DNA from: SIG440 sp045648205
GTDB taxonomy: Bacteria; Bacillota; Clostridia; Monoglobales; Monoglobaceae
Assembly (NCBI GenBank): GCA_045648205.1
Contig: JAZRNM010000030.1
Coordinates: forward strand, 62,001 to 126,000
Length of the DNA stretch: 64,000 nucleotides
Direction of reading: 5' to 3'
Part shown: positions 1 to 8,219 of the stretch, in pieces
How the letters are laid out: the number at the start of each line of letters is the position of its first letter
Numbering within the stretch: the first letter of the stretch is position 1
Position numbers and translations under genes: made by a program
Notes under the pieces: generated by a model
Database searches by the model: none
Seen by the model: the letters and a program-made list of their open reading frames with translations, nothing else
What the model was told of the DNA's origin: nothing

Positions 1-805
1 AGCTGCCCTTTTCCACATTCTTTATCTGTGCAACACGCGTCTTAAAACTCATGGCAGGCACCAGATCAATCAGGCTCTTATCAAAATTCCGGCTTGGATA
101 AAGACCATAAATTATAATCCCAGCTCTCACCATATCAAGCTGCATATATGGGAACTTAACAAGGGCTGCACTGTTGCATGCATGCTTGATGGGAATCTTT
201 ATTCCCTTCTCTTTAAGTTTCTCATCCAGCGCCATAAACCTTTCATATTGCATCACCGTGTAGCTTTCATCTTCTTCGTCAGATGATGCAAAATGAGTGA
301 ACATTCCTTCTATTTCAACATTTTGCAGTCTGGAAATTTCTATAATTTTCTGAACAGTATCACACATTGTATCTTCTGAATTCGACACAAACCCAACTCT
401 TGACATTCCCGTGTCAATCTTTATGTGAAGCTTTGCAATTTTGTTCTGGCGCGCCGCCTCGGAAGATACTTTTCTGGCAAAATCAACACTTGAAACCGCC
501 GCCGCAATATCATATTCAACTATTTTTTCAATATTCTCTTCAAAAGAATTACCCAATATCAGAATCGGTGCATCAAAACCCATTTGTCTGAGTTCAACCG
601 CCTCATCGCAAAAAGCAACAGCCAGATTTGTTACACCACTATCCAGAATTGTCCTGGCAACTTCACCAACACCGTGGCCATAGGCATCAGCCTTCACAAT
701 CCCCAGAAGTTTAACCCCGGGAGCCAGATGTTTTTTTATTTCCTTCACATTATGCACGATTGCATCAAGGTCAACCTCTGCCCATGCCCTGTTTTTTTGG
801 TACAC
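1..805 (-). CDS. alr: Alanine racemase, N-terminal 268 codons (cut by window edge)
   Basis: PLP enzyme interconverting L- and D-alanine for peptidoglycan, and in spore formers also for control of germination. The translation opens with a fold-type III barrel and carries the PLP-lysine motif VKADAYGHG (Lys38), followed by the family blocks KIDTGMSRVGF and FTHFASSD. The start is a GTG at 805, preceded by GGAGG at 815-819 with 8-nt spacing; no ATG nearby fits. The gene runs off the left edge just before the expected second catalytic tyrosine, so about 100 residues are missing. It lies 15 nt downstream of the gerS-like gene, last in the minus-strand operon that starts at 4472. Family identity is secure; a cell-wall versus a sporulation-specific role is inference from the neighbour. 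Confidence 0.95.
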   Translation of the reverse strand, partial: MYQKNRAWAEVDLDAIVHNVKEIKKHLAPGVKLLGIVKADAYGHGVGEVARTILDSGVTNLAVAFCDEAVELRQMGFDAPILILGNSFEENIEKIVEYDIAAAVSSVDFARKVSSEAARQNKIAKLHIKIDTGMSRVGFVSNSEDTMCDTVQKIIEISRLQNVEIEGMFTHFASSDEEDESYTVMQYERFMALDEKLKEKGIKIPIKHACNSAALVKFPYMQLDMVRAGIIIYGLYPSRNFDKSLIDLVPAMSFKTRVAQIKNVEKGS

Positions 806-820
806 AGTTCCTTCCTCCGT

Positions 821-1435
821 CTAATCAAATTCACTTTCGTCAAATTTGCAGTTTCTGTCAAATTCTCTGAAAATCACCGTAACAACCGGTTTATTCTCAA
901 TATCATAGGTTTCAAGCTTCAAAGGCAAATAGGTTTTATTATCAACCCAAAGCCTTTGCCTGAATCGATTTCTGTTTTTACTGTTTAAAAAGCACTCCAG
1001 AATGGTGGCTTCTTCAAACGCACTGCCTGATGCCAGCACTATAGTTTCTTCACTCTTATAATAGCTTTCAAAAAAGCTGTTCACCGAAAGAACTCCAACA
1101 TTCACCAGCGGAACATCGCCAATCATTACATCGGCCTCATTCCCTGACTTCAAAGCAAGTGCCCCTTCTTTGAAAACAAAACCGCTTCCTTCAATTTCCT
1201 CAGGGGCGACAACCTCGCTTAAGAATTTGTCAGGTGCCAAGAAAAGCTGTCTTGCCACATAAGAATTTTCGGTTCTTTCATTTCTCACAATCACCTCTGC
1301 CGTCGCAGAGTATGAAGTCATTTTGTTATACCTTTCGTAAATTTCCCTGTAATCATTGTGCCCATCATTTTTTTTGCAGGCACCAAGGCTCATCGCAAGT
1401 ACAATCACGGAAAAAACCGCTATGCACCTTTTCAT
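821..1435 (-). CDS. gerS: GerS-like LolA-fold lipoprotein
   Basis: 204 residues. The N-terminus is a lipoprotein signal: basic MKR, hydrophobic core, lipobox LGAC with Cys20 as the lipidated residue. The mature part is a beta-rich LolA/LolB-like domain (outer-membrane lipoprotein sorting family) with no obvious catalytic motif. In Clostridia such proteins include GerS, which in C. difficile is encoded next to alr2 and is needed, with CwlD, for cortex muramic-delta-lactam formation. Here too the gene sits directly upstream of an alanine racemase gene, which is the main reason for the GerS name. It follows the AcpS-NnrD fusion by 31 nt. The fold is moderately certain; the GerS role is an inference from gene order, and a general sporulation or envelope lipoprotein remains possible. 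Confidence 0.7.
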   Translation of the reverse strand: MKRCIAVFSVIVLAMSLGACKKNDGHNDYREIYERYNKMTSYSATAEVIVRNERTENSYVARQLFLAPDKFLSEVVAPEEIEGSGFVFKEGALALKSGNEADVMIGDVPLVNVGVLSVNSFFESYYKSEETIVLASGSAFEEATILECFLNSKNRNRFRQRLWVDNKTYLPLKLETYDIENKPVVTVIFREFDRNCKFDESEFD

Positions 1436-1466
1436 TTTCCACCTCTGTCACATAAATTTACTTTAA

Positions 1467-2681
1467 TTAGTTTCCAAGTTCTGATTTAATCGCAAGAGGC
1501 ACTGCATCTGCCACATCTCCTGCAACAAGTCCATGCGCTCCCCATTTCTCTGCCGCAATATCCCCCGCCTTGCCATGAATATATGCGCCCAAAATCGCTG
1601 CGTCAAAGGGGCTGAGGCCTTGTGCCATAAACGACGCAACAACCCCCGAAAGCACATCGCCTGTGCCTCCAGTTGCCATTCCGCAGTTTCCCGTTTGATT
1701 TATTTTTAAGTTTCCAAACCCATCTGCCACAACGGTGTCTTTGCCCTTGAGAACAATACAAATGCCATATTCCTTCGCAAACCTTGATGCCACAAGCTCA
1801 CGATTTTTCTGAACTTCTCCAACTGACATTTTCACAAGTCTTGCCATCTCACCCGGATGTGGAGTTATAACAATTCTGCACTTTTTCTGTTTCAGTATAT
1901 CACAATCCTTGCTCAAAGCATTGAGCCCATCTGCATCAATCACAAGACTTCCGCTGTATTCTGAGATCAAACCCTTCAGAATTCCGTGCAAATCCTTGCC
2001 CTTCCCGAGTCCCGGTCCAAACACAACAGCATCTGCCAGGCTGGAATTTTCAAGAATTTTTTTCATTGCCTTTTCGCAAACAACACCATCTTCCGCTTCA
2101 AGTCCCTGAGTCATAGCCTCAAAAATTCCCGATGCCACAATGTGCCGTTCTGCATCCGGGGTGCCAACCGTAACAAGTCCGCACCCGGACCTGAGTGCAC
2201 CTTTTGCTGAAAGCACCGCAGCTCCAGTCATTCCCGCGGAACCTGCAACAATGAACACTCTGCCACAATCACCCTTGTGGGCATCGTCAGCCCTCTTTGG
2301 AATAAGGTTTTGCATTTCGGGATTTTTCGCTATCTGCCCAATTCCCTCACCGCACACAACTGCCACAGCATAATCCTTTTCGTGGGAAATGCTGAGAGAA
2401 ACTTCCGGTCTTTTCCCGTCAACCAAAAGAAAAGGAGCACCCTCTGTTTCGTGTTCAACAGAAATTTTTGAAAGCTCCTGGATTCTTATGCCGCATTTCT
2501 GAAACTTTGAAAAAGCCTCTTTGGCAGCAAAAAAACCTGCAAGGATTTCAAAGCGAGAGCCATTTTGCCTGAAATATTCAATTTCACTTTCCGAAAATAT
2601 GCGTTCCAAAAAATGACCGTTTTTTTCAACCGCCCGTTTTATTCTTGAAACTTCAACGATATCAACTCCGCAACCCGTCAT
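1467..2681 (-). CDS. Fusion of holo-[ACP] synthase (AcpS) and ADP-dependent NAD(P)H-hydrate dehydratase (NnrD)
   Basis: 404 residues with two enzymes in one chain. Residues 1-115 are AcpS: GVDIVEVSRI with the metal-binding Asp, the FAAKEAFSK block and SISHEKDYAVAVV. AcpS transfers 4'-phosphopantetheine from CoA to acyl carrier protein. Residues 125-400 are the ribokinase-like NnrD domain: GRVFIVAGSAGMTGA, VFGPGLG, ITPHPGEMARL, and NCGMATGGTGDVLSG with the catalytic Asp. NnrD repairs hydrated NAD(P)H using ADP. NnrD in bacteria is usually fused to the NnrE epimerase; no NnrE domain is present here, and AcpS occupies the N-terminal place. Both halves keep their key motifs, so this does not look like an assembly error. 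It starts 2 nt after the stop of the upstream membrane protein. Confidence 0.9.
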   Translation of the reverse strand: MTGCGVDIVEVSRIKRAVEKNGHFLERIFSESEIEYFRQNGSRFEILAGFFAAKEAFSKFQKCGIRIQELSKISVEHETEGAPFLLVDGKRPEVSLSISHEKDYAVAVVCGEGIGQIAKNPEMQNLIPKRADDAHKGDCGRVFIVAGSAGMTGAAVLSAKGALRSGCGLVTVGTPDAERHIVASGIFEAMTQGLEAEDGVVCEKAMKKILENSSLADAVVFGPGLGKGKDLHGILKGLISEYSGSLVIDADGLNALSKDCDILKQKKCRIVITPHPGEMARLVKMSVGEVQKNRELVASRFAKEYGICIVLKGKDTVVADGFGNLKINQTGNCGMATGGTGDVLSGVVASFMAQGLSPFDAAILGAYIHGKAGDIAAEKWGAHGLVAGDVADAVPLAIKSELGN

Positions 2682-2683
2682 AA

Positions 2684-3196
2684 TTATATCTTCTTAGGGT
2701 TGAACTTTTCAATCACATTCACAATTTTCTCGCTGGGATTGAAAACCAACATCTTTTTAACGCCGTTTTCAAAATAAACCACAAAATAGTTATCCAAAGA
2801 GTTTTTGTTGCAACAAGCAAAAACCTTTTTAACTTGCGCATCATTTTTGCATTTTTCATATTCATCTGTCTTGTCTTTGCAAAAGCCAAAAGCCTCAAGG
2901 CCTTTGATTGATGCCGTGGTCAATCTTTTTCTTCTTCTCCGGTTTTCAATCTTGTCAACATCAATTTCAGTGTTCACAAGTGAATATTCATACTCAACAT
3001 TGAAAGAAAGCACCACTCTGTATGTGAAATACACAACCGCTGCCATCAGCAAAAAACCAAAAAACATAAACTGCGCAGGTACAAATGTCAGAAGTGCAAA
3101 AACCAAAGCGATTCCCAGCACAACTGAACCCAACATTACAAGCCCGTCAACTGCCGACTTTTTTCTTTTAACCATTTCCTCAACAAAAATATCCAT
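2684..3196 (-). CDS. Small membrane protein, DUF6106-like
   Basis: 170 residues. Two adjacent hydrophobic helices at about residues 15-60 are followed by a basic, cytosolic-looking domain with an RRRRKR stretch and several cysteines (EKCKNDAQ, FACCNKN). I took the internal ATG at 3196 because AGGAGGA (3201-3207) lies 5 nt before it; the longer reading frame has no such site and overlaps the end of the upstream glycosyltransferase gene. The architecture resembles the uncharacterised clostridial family DUF6106, but this is from memory of the pattern. It is the second gene of the operon, between the GT2 enzyme and acpS-nnrD. Function unknown. Confidence 0.7.
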   Translation of the reverse strand: MDIFVEEMVKRKKSAVDGLVMLGSVVLGIALVFALLTFVPAQFMFFGFLLMAAVVYFTYRVVLSFNVEYEYSLVNTEIDVDKIENRRRRKRLTTASIKGLEAFGFCKDKTDEYEKCKNDAQVKKVFACCNKNSLDNYFVVYFENGVKKMLVFNPSEKIVNVIEKFNPKKI

Positions 3197-3227
3197 TTTG
3201 TTTCCTCCTTCAAAATTCCTGGTAAAA

Positions 3228-4472
3228 TCAATTATCCTTCCCCGAGTGAGGGGTGTGAAACCATTCCTTGTCATTCCGCTTGATAAATCCTGCAATTCCC
3301 ACGGGAATCCAGGTCACAAGATAAATCACAAAGCCTATTGCGTTCTTGGCAATATTCTTATCCAGTTTTTTGTCATTATAAAGCCCCGCAACAACAACAA
3401 AAATGTTTCCCCACACCAAAAGTGAAAGGATTAAAAAAGCAAATGGTGTGGTCCACATTCTGCAAAAAACATCAAACAGCATTGTGGATTTATTCAAAAA
3501 TATCACCAGCAGATAGATGGCACTGAAAAATATTGCAGAAATGGGATAAAGAGAATCACTCCAAAAATTCATAAGCATATGAAATGCCCCTGCTGACTTT
3601 TCTTTTATTCCCTTTTCAATCAAAGGATTGACATAGTGTGAAGCCACATCAGAGAGACCTTGCATCCAACGCCGTCTCTGTTTCATAGAGGTTGAAAGCA
3701 AAAGTGGCTTTTCATCATAGACCACCGCCTCGTGGGACCAGCCTACCTTTATGTCACTGAGAGCAAGTTTGAGGGTGAACTCTGTGTCCTCTGCAAGGCA
3801 AGTGGCACCCCAACCGAATTTTTTAATAAGCTCCGCTGCAACAGCAAAGCCCGTGCCGCCAAGCCGGCAGCCAAGGTCAAGATTTCCTCTTGAAAGTTGT
3901 GCCACTCTGTTGTTTATCCAATACCAGAGTGAATAAGAAAACGTAAGCCACGAATCCGTTGGGTTCTTGCTGTCAAGATATCCCTGAACCGCACTGTAGC
4001 CTTCATTTATTTTTGAATTCATATGTTTTAGAAAATCGGGTTTCACCAGATTATCTGCATCAAACACACAAATATACTCATATTCTTTTTCAAGAGCAAA
4101 AATCTTCTCAAAAGCAAATTCCATAGCATAGCCTTTGCCGCGTCTGGATTCATCAAACCGCTCCAGCACAACCGCACCCGCATTTCGGGAAACCTCAGCA
4201 GTTTTGTCGTCACAGTTGTCAGCCACAACAAACACTTCGAATTTATCTTGGGGATAATCAAGATTTTTAAGGCATTCAACCAATTCTGCCACAACATTTT
4301 CCTCATTGTGTGCAGCAACAAGCAACGCAAAAGAATGCTTCGCCTTGTCTTTTTCACTTTTTTTGAAAATCGTCAGAGAAAAAAGAGCAATTGCAAAGTA
4401 ATAACACCCCATCAGAAATAGCGCAATCTGACAGACTTCAACCAAAATTCTCAGGAACAATTCTCGTTCCAC
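3228..4472 (-). CDS. Membrane-bound family 2 glycosyltransferase (BcsA/HAS type)
   Basis: About 414 residues: an N-terminal membrane helix (residues 10-35), a GT-A domain and three to four C-terminal helices. The motif series of processive GT2 enzymes is present: LVAAHNEE, VFDADN (DxD, nucleotide-sugar and metal binding), CLAEDTEF (catalytic Asp) and KQRRRWMQG (acceptor site). It should transfer sugar from a UDP-sugar at the inner face of the membrane; product unknown. The outermost start is a GTG at 4472. A TTG at 4460 has AAGGTGG at 8-nt spacing and may be the true start. First gene of the minus operon GT2-DUF6106-acpS/nnrD-gerS-alr. Confidence 0.88.
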   Translation of the reverse strand: MERELFLRILVEVCQIALFLMGCYYFAIALFSLTIFKKSEKDKAKHSFALLVAAHNEENVVAELVECLKNLDYPQDKFEVFVVADNCDDKTAEVSRNAGAVVLERFDESRRGKGYAMEFAFEKIFALEKEYEYICVFDADNLVKPDFLKHMNSKINEGYSAVQGYLDSKNPTDSWLTFSYSLWYWINNRVAQLSRGNLDLGCRLGGTGFAVAAELIKKFGWGATCLAEDTEFTLKLALSDIKVGWSHEAVVYDEKPLLLSTSMKQRRRWMQGLSDVASHYVNPLIEKGIKEKSAGAFHMLMNFWSDSLYPISAIFFSAIYLLVIFLNKSTMLFDVFCRMWTTPFAFLILSLLVWGNIFVVVAGLYNDKKLDKNIAKNAIGFVIYLVTWIPVGIAGFIKRNDKEWFHTPHSGKDN

Positions 4473-4775
4473 CTTCCAAAAAAATTTTCCAAAGAGATTT
4501 ATTCTTTGGTTTCTTATGTTTTCATAATATAATTATTCTGTTTTCAGCATAATATACTCAAACAATACATTAGATATTATACATTATGTGACAAATAATT
4601 TCAATAGTTTTTAACAAGTTTTCTCCCTGAAACGCATAATACAACGTACTATTCCCCCCAACATTTATAAGAATTAGATAATTTTTTGAGAATTTTAAAT
4701 AAATCGCTTTACTCCGCACCAAAATTAGTGTATAATTAATTATGTATGTAATGAAAGAGATATGAGGGTTCATAT
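4473..4775. other. Divergent intergenic region, AT-rich, no gene
   Basis: Separates the minus-strand glycosyltransferase operon from cysE. It holds the cysE promoter at 4708-4736. No clear minus-strand promoter of consensus quality and no structured leader were found. The short open frame on the minus strand (4570-4773) has no ribosome binding site and a composition like the surrounding spacer. Confidence 0.6.
4708..4736 (+). promoter_or_regulatory. Sigma-A-type promoter of cysE-cysS-mrnC
   Basis: -35 TTTACT (4708-4713) and a perfect -10 TATAAT (4731-4736), 17-nt spacer. The leader to the cysE ATG is only about 35 nt, so there is no room for the cysteine T-box often found in front of this operon in other Firmicutes. 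Confidence 0.7.
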
Positions 4776-5471
4776 ATGAAATTTTTCAAAACAATTCACG
4801 AAGAAATATCCCTGGTGTTCGAACGTGACCCTGCTGCACGCAGCAGACTTCAGGTGTTTTTCCTCTATCCCGGAGTCAGAGCAATTCTCAGCTATCGCTT
4901 TGCCCACAAACTCCACAAAATGAAGCTTTATTTCTGGGCTGATTTTGTGTCAAAACAAGCAAGGCGCAGAACTGGCATCGAAATTCACCCCGGCGCACAA
5001 ATCGGCAAAGGTCTTTTCATTGACCATGGTATGGGTGTTGTCATTGGTGAAACAACCATAATCGGTGACAACTGCACAATATATCAGGGCGTAACTCTGG
5101 GCGGAACAGGAAAAGACAAGGGAAAACGTCACCCAACAATCGGCAACAACGTCACCATAGGCAGCGGCGCCAAGGTTCTGGGGCCATTTACCGTGGGCGA
5201 CAACAGCAAGATTGCAGCAAACGCAGTGGTTCTCAACGAAATTCCGCCAAACAGCACGTGTGTGGGTGTGCCTGCACACATCGTGAAACGCGACAATGTC
5301 AAAGTTGCATCTGCCAAAATTGACCTTGACCAGATTCACATTCCCGACCCCGTGTCAATGGAGCTTTGCAAGTTGCGTGTTGAAATTGACAAGCTGAAAT
5401 CACAGATGACCTCATCTGACGAAACAACAAAAAATCAGGCAGAAAGGACAGAATACAATGAAAGTATTTAA
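4776..5471 (+). CDS. cysE: Serine O-acetyltransferase
   Basis: 231 residues. Acetylates L-serine with acetyl-CoA to O-acetylserine, the substrate of cysteine synthase (cysK at 10058). Left-handed beta-helix hexapeptide repeats cover about residues 70-180, with the CysE signature blocks IEIHPGAQIG, FIDHGMGVVIGET (catalytic His/Asp), CTIYQGVTLGGTG and KRHPTIGNNV. The N-terminal helical part is short, as in the EpsC/CysE form of Firmicutes. The C-terminal 40 residues are polar and probably flexible. ATG with GAGGG 6-7 nt upstream. Its end overlaps cysS by 14 nt, so translation is likely coupled. The order cysE-cysS-mrnC is conserved in Firmicutes. Confidence 0.95.
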   Translation: MKFFKTIHEEISLVFERDPAARSRLQVFFLYPGVRAILSYRFAHKLHKMKLYFWADFVSKQARRRTGIEIHPGAQIGKGLFIDHGMGVVIGETTIIGDNCTIYQGVTLGGTGKDKGKRHPTIGNNVTIGSGAKVLGPFTVGDNSKIAANAVVLNEIPPNSTCVGVPAHIVKRDNVKVASAKIDLDQIHIPDPVSMELCKLRVEIDKLKSQMTSSDETTKNQAERTEYNESI

Positions 5472-6864
5472 CACCCTGAACAGAAAAAAAGAGGAGCTCA
5501 TTCCCGTTGAGGAAGGCATTTTCAGAATGTACTCCTGCGGTCCCACCGTATATAATTACTTCCACATTGGAAATGCACGACCCTTCATCATATTTGACAC
5601 ACTCCGCAGATATCTTGAATACTGTGGAAACACCGTATATTTTGTTCAAAACTTCACGGATATTGACGACAAAATGATAAACAAAGCAAACGAGCTTGGC
5701 ATCACCGTAAAGGAGCTTGCTGACCAATACATCGCAGAATATTTTAAGGACGCTGATGGACTGGGCATCAAACGTGCCACAGTTCACCCAAGAGCAACAG
5801 ACAACATTGATGCAATCATAGAAATCGTCAAAGAGCTTGAAGAAAAAGGCTATGCCTACAATGTGGACGGCGATGTTTACTTTGCAGCAAAGAAATTCAA
5901 AGAATATGGAAAGCTTTCACATCAGCCCCTTGAGGATCTTGAAAGCGGTGCCAGAATAAACATCAACGAAGACAAAAACGACCCGATGGATTTTGCGCTC
6001 TGGAAAAAGCAGAAACCGGGCGAGCCGGCATGGGAAAGCCCATGGGGCTTGGGAAGACCGGGATGGCACATTGAATGCAGTGCCATGGCAAACAAATTCC
6101 TGGCAAAAACCATCGACATTCACAGCGGTGGTCAGGACCTCATATTCCCCCACCACGAAAACGAAATTGCACAAAGCGAATGTGCCCATGGTGTTACCTT
6201 TGCAAACTATTGGATGCACAACGGCTACATCAACATTGACAACAAAAAGATGTCAAAATCTCTCGGCAACTTCTTCACTGTGAGAGAAATTGCAGAAGAA
6301 TTTGATTATGAAGTAATCCGTTTCTTCATGCTCTCTGCACACTACAGAAGCCCCATAAATTTCAGCAAGGTTCTTATGGAATCTTCAAAATCCGCTCTTG
6401 ACAGAATTTACAATTGTCTCAGCGATATGAAGTTCCTATGTGAAAAAGCAGAGAATCGTGAAGACTTCACCGAAACCGAGCTTAACTTTGTGAAGGCACT
6501 TGATGCTCTCAAAGAAAAATACATCACCGCTATGGATGATGATCTGAACACCGCAGATGCAATCTCGGTTCTGTTCGAGATTGTTTCCGAATCCAACAAG
6601 GCAATAACTGCCACAAGCGGCTTTTCAAAAAAAGCAATTCTCTATGCAATTGAAATGCTTGCCGAGCTTGGCGGTGTCCTGGGTCTTCTTCAGAAAGCAT
6701 CAGATGATGAAAGCAACAGCGAAATTGATGCCATTCTGGAAGAACGCGCAAAGGCACGTGCCGAAAAGAACTGGGTAAAATCCGACGAGCTTCGTGATAA
6801 GCTCCGCGAAATGGGTATAATAGTAAAGGACACTCCCCAGGGTCAGCAGATAACCAAAGCTTAA
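5458..6864 (+). CDS. cysS: Cysteinyl-tRNA synthetase
   Basis: 468 residues, normal length. Class I synthetase charging tRNA-Cys. Visible are the zinc ligand Cys27 in MYSCGPTVY, the HIGH-type motif FHIGNARPF (residues 36-39), WHIECSAMA and HHENEIAQSE (further zinc ligands Cys, His, Glu), and the KMSKS loop NKKMSKSLGN near residue 264. The C-terminal DALR/anticodon-binding part ends in a typical basic helical region. Start ATG at 5458 inside the 3' end of cysE, with AGAAAGGA upstream. The gene is 20 nt before mrnC in the same operon. Confidence 0.97.
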   Translation: MKVFNTLNRKKEELIPVEEGIFRMYSCGPTVYNYFHIGNARPFIIFDTLRRYLEYCGNTVYFVQNFTDIDDKMINKANELGITVKELADQYIAEYFKDADGLGIKRATVHPRATDNIDAIIEIVKELEEKGYAYNVDGDVYFAAKKFKEYGKLSHQPLEDLESGARININEDKNDPMDFALWKKQKPGEPAWESPWGLGRPGWHIECSAMANKFLAKTIDIHSGGQDLIFPHHENEIAQSECAHGVTFANYWMHNGYINIDNKKMSKSLGNFFTVREIAEEFDYEVIRFFMLSAHYRSPINFSKVLMESSKSALDRIYNCLSDMKFLCEKAENREDFTETELNFVKALDALKEKYITAMDDDLNTADAISVLFEIVSESNKAITATSGFSKKAILYAIEMLAELGGVLGLLQKASDDESNSEIDAILEERAKARAEKNWVKSDELRDKLREMGIIVKDTPQGQQITKA

Positions 6865-6884
6865 CTCTGAGGATAGGTAAAGTT

Positions 6885-7289
6885 ATGCTTGACACATTTT
6901 TGAAAGAATTTGAGCTTGGAAAAAATGTTTCTCCAAAGCAATATTCACCCCTGACTTTAGCATATATAGGCGATGCAGTCTATGAGCTTTATGTCAGAAC
7001 ATATCTGATTAAGGATTCAAACCTTCCTGTCAATCGTCTGCACAAAGAAGCAATTCATCTTGTGAATGCCAAAGCACAATCCGACCTATTTCAGAAAATA
7101 AAAAACGAGTTGACCGAGGAGGAAATGCAGATTTACAAACGCGGCAGAAACACCAACTCACATCCGCCTAAAAACGCTGACATGGTTGATTACAAATCTG
7201 CCACGGGAGTTGAGGCGCTTATCGGGTTTTTATACCTTTCCGACAAAGCTGACCGCATAGCAGAACTTCTTAAATTTCTGACAGATTAA
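6885..7289 (+). CDS. mrnC: Mini-ribonuclease III
   Basis: 134 residues. A stand-alone RNase III catalytic domain without the double-stranded RNA-binding domain, involved in 23S rRNA 3' and 5' end maturation in Firmicutes. The metal-binding region LAYIGDAVYELYVR near residue 30 and the second acidic region ATGVEALIGFLYL are intact, as is the basic loop YKRGRNTNSHPP. Length and position directly after cysS match the usual MrnC. The ATG at 6885 is preceded by GAGGATAGG. Confidence 0.95.
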   Translation: MLDTFLKEFELGKNVSPKQYSPLTLAYIGDAVYELYVRTYLIKDSNLPVNRLHKEAIHLVNAKAQSDLFQKIKNELTEEEMQIYKRGRNTNSHPPKNADMVDYKSATGVEALIGFLYLSDKADRIAELLKFLTD

Positions 7290-7336
7290 AAAAGCTGATG
7301 CATTTTTACATATTTCAATTTAGGAGATGAGTAAAA

Positions 7337-8173
7337 ATGCTTCCATATCTAAAAAAATACTGTGCCACCCTTGTGGGAACTCTGCTGGTAGCATTATCAC
7401 TTGATTTGTTTCTGGTTCCCTCAAACATTGCGCCGGGCGGCATAAGCGGAATAGCCATAATAATCAACCACATTGCACACATTCCGGTGGGGATTTCCAT
7501 ATTATTCCTGAACATTCCCATTTTCGTGTGGAGTCTGTGGCATTTCAAAGCAGATTTCATATTCTCTTCGCTTTTTGGAATGGTTATGCTTTCGATTCTG
7601 ACCGATTTGTTTGCATTTTTGAAGCCTGTGACATCTGATATTCTTCTCAATTCGGTATATGGCGGAGCAACTTTGGGGCTTGGCCTTGGTATAGTTTTCT
7701 GGTCAGGCTCAACAACGGGCGGAACAGATATTGTGGCTCAGATTTTGAAGAAACACTTTCCTTTCATTTCAGTTGGCAGATTTGTGCTGATAATAGACAC
7801 CTTCATCGTTCTTCTGGCAAGCCTGATCTTTGGCCGTTGGGAAGTCGGTCTTTATTCAGCCGTCGCACTTTACATCTGCACATATATAATTGACCTATCT
7901 CTTGAAGGTATTGATTTTGCTAAAGTTGCCTATATAATCTCAGAAAAATCCAAAGAGATTTCCGATGAGGTTTCCCGTTCTCTGGAACGAGGCACAACTG
8001 CACTCCACGCAACATCCCATTATAGCGGCAATGACAAAACAGTGCTTATGTGCGTGGTAAAAAAATATGAAATAAACAAACTAAAAAAATTAATCAAGCA
8101 GATTGACGAAAACGCCTTTGTAATCCTTTCCGACACCCGTGAGGTTCTCGGCAAAGGCTTCAAATGCCACTGA
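7337..8173 (+). CDS. YitT family membrane protein (DUF161/DUF2179)
   Basis: 278 residues. Five to six hydrophobic helices between about residues 8 and 190, including the conserved glycine-rich APGGISGIA and STTGGTDIVAQ segments, then a C-terminal soluble DUF2179 domain (about 195-275: AYIISEKSKEIS, GTTALHATSHYSG, VILSDTREVLGKGF). The family is widespread in Firmicutes, and the transported substrate or role is not established. AGGAGATGA precedes the ATG by a few bases. It lies 47 nt after mrnC and 46 nt before the transketolase genes, so it may be co-transcribed with either. Confidence 0.9.
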   Translation: MLPYLKKYCATLVGTLLVALSLDLFLVPSNIAPGGISGIAIIINHIAHIPVGISILFLNIPIFVWSLWHFKADFIFSSLFGMVMLSILTDLFAFLKPVTSDILLNSVYGGATLGLGLGIVFWSGSTTGGTDIVAQILKKHFPFISVGRFVLIIDTFIVLLASLIFGRWEVGLYSAVALYICTYIIDLSLEGIDFAKVAYIISEKSKEISDEVSRSLERGTTALHATSHYSGNDKTVLMCVVKKYEINKLKKLIKQIDENAFVILSDTREVLGKGFKCH

Positions 8174-8219
8174 TTTCAATCTGCAACCAAATAAAAACAC
8201 AACGGAGGCTTTAAGGCAA

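Noticed and set aside
4570..4773. Minus-strand open frame of 67 codons between the GT2 gene and cysE
   Set aside because: No ribosome binding site, spacer-like composition, and it overlaps the cysE promoter.
5299..5787. Minus-strand open frame across the cysE/cysS junction
   Set aside because: Antisense to two well-supported genes and without a ribosome binding site.
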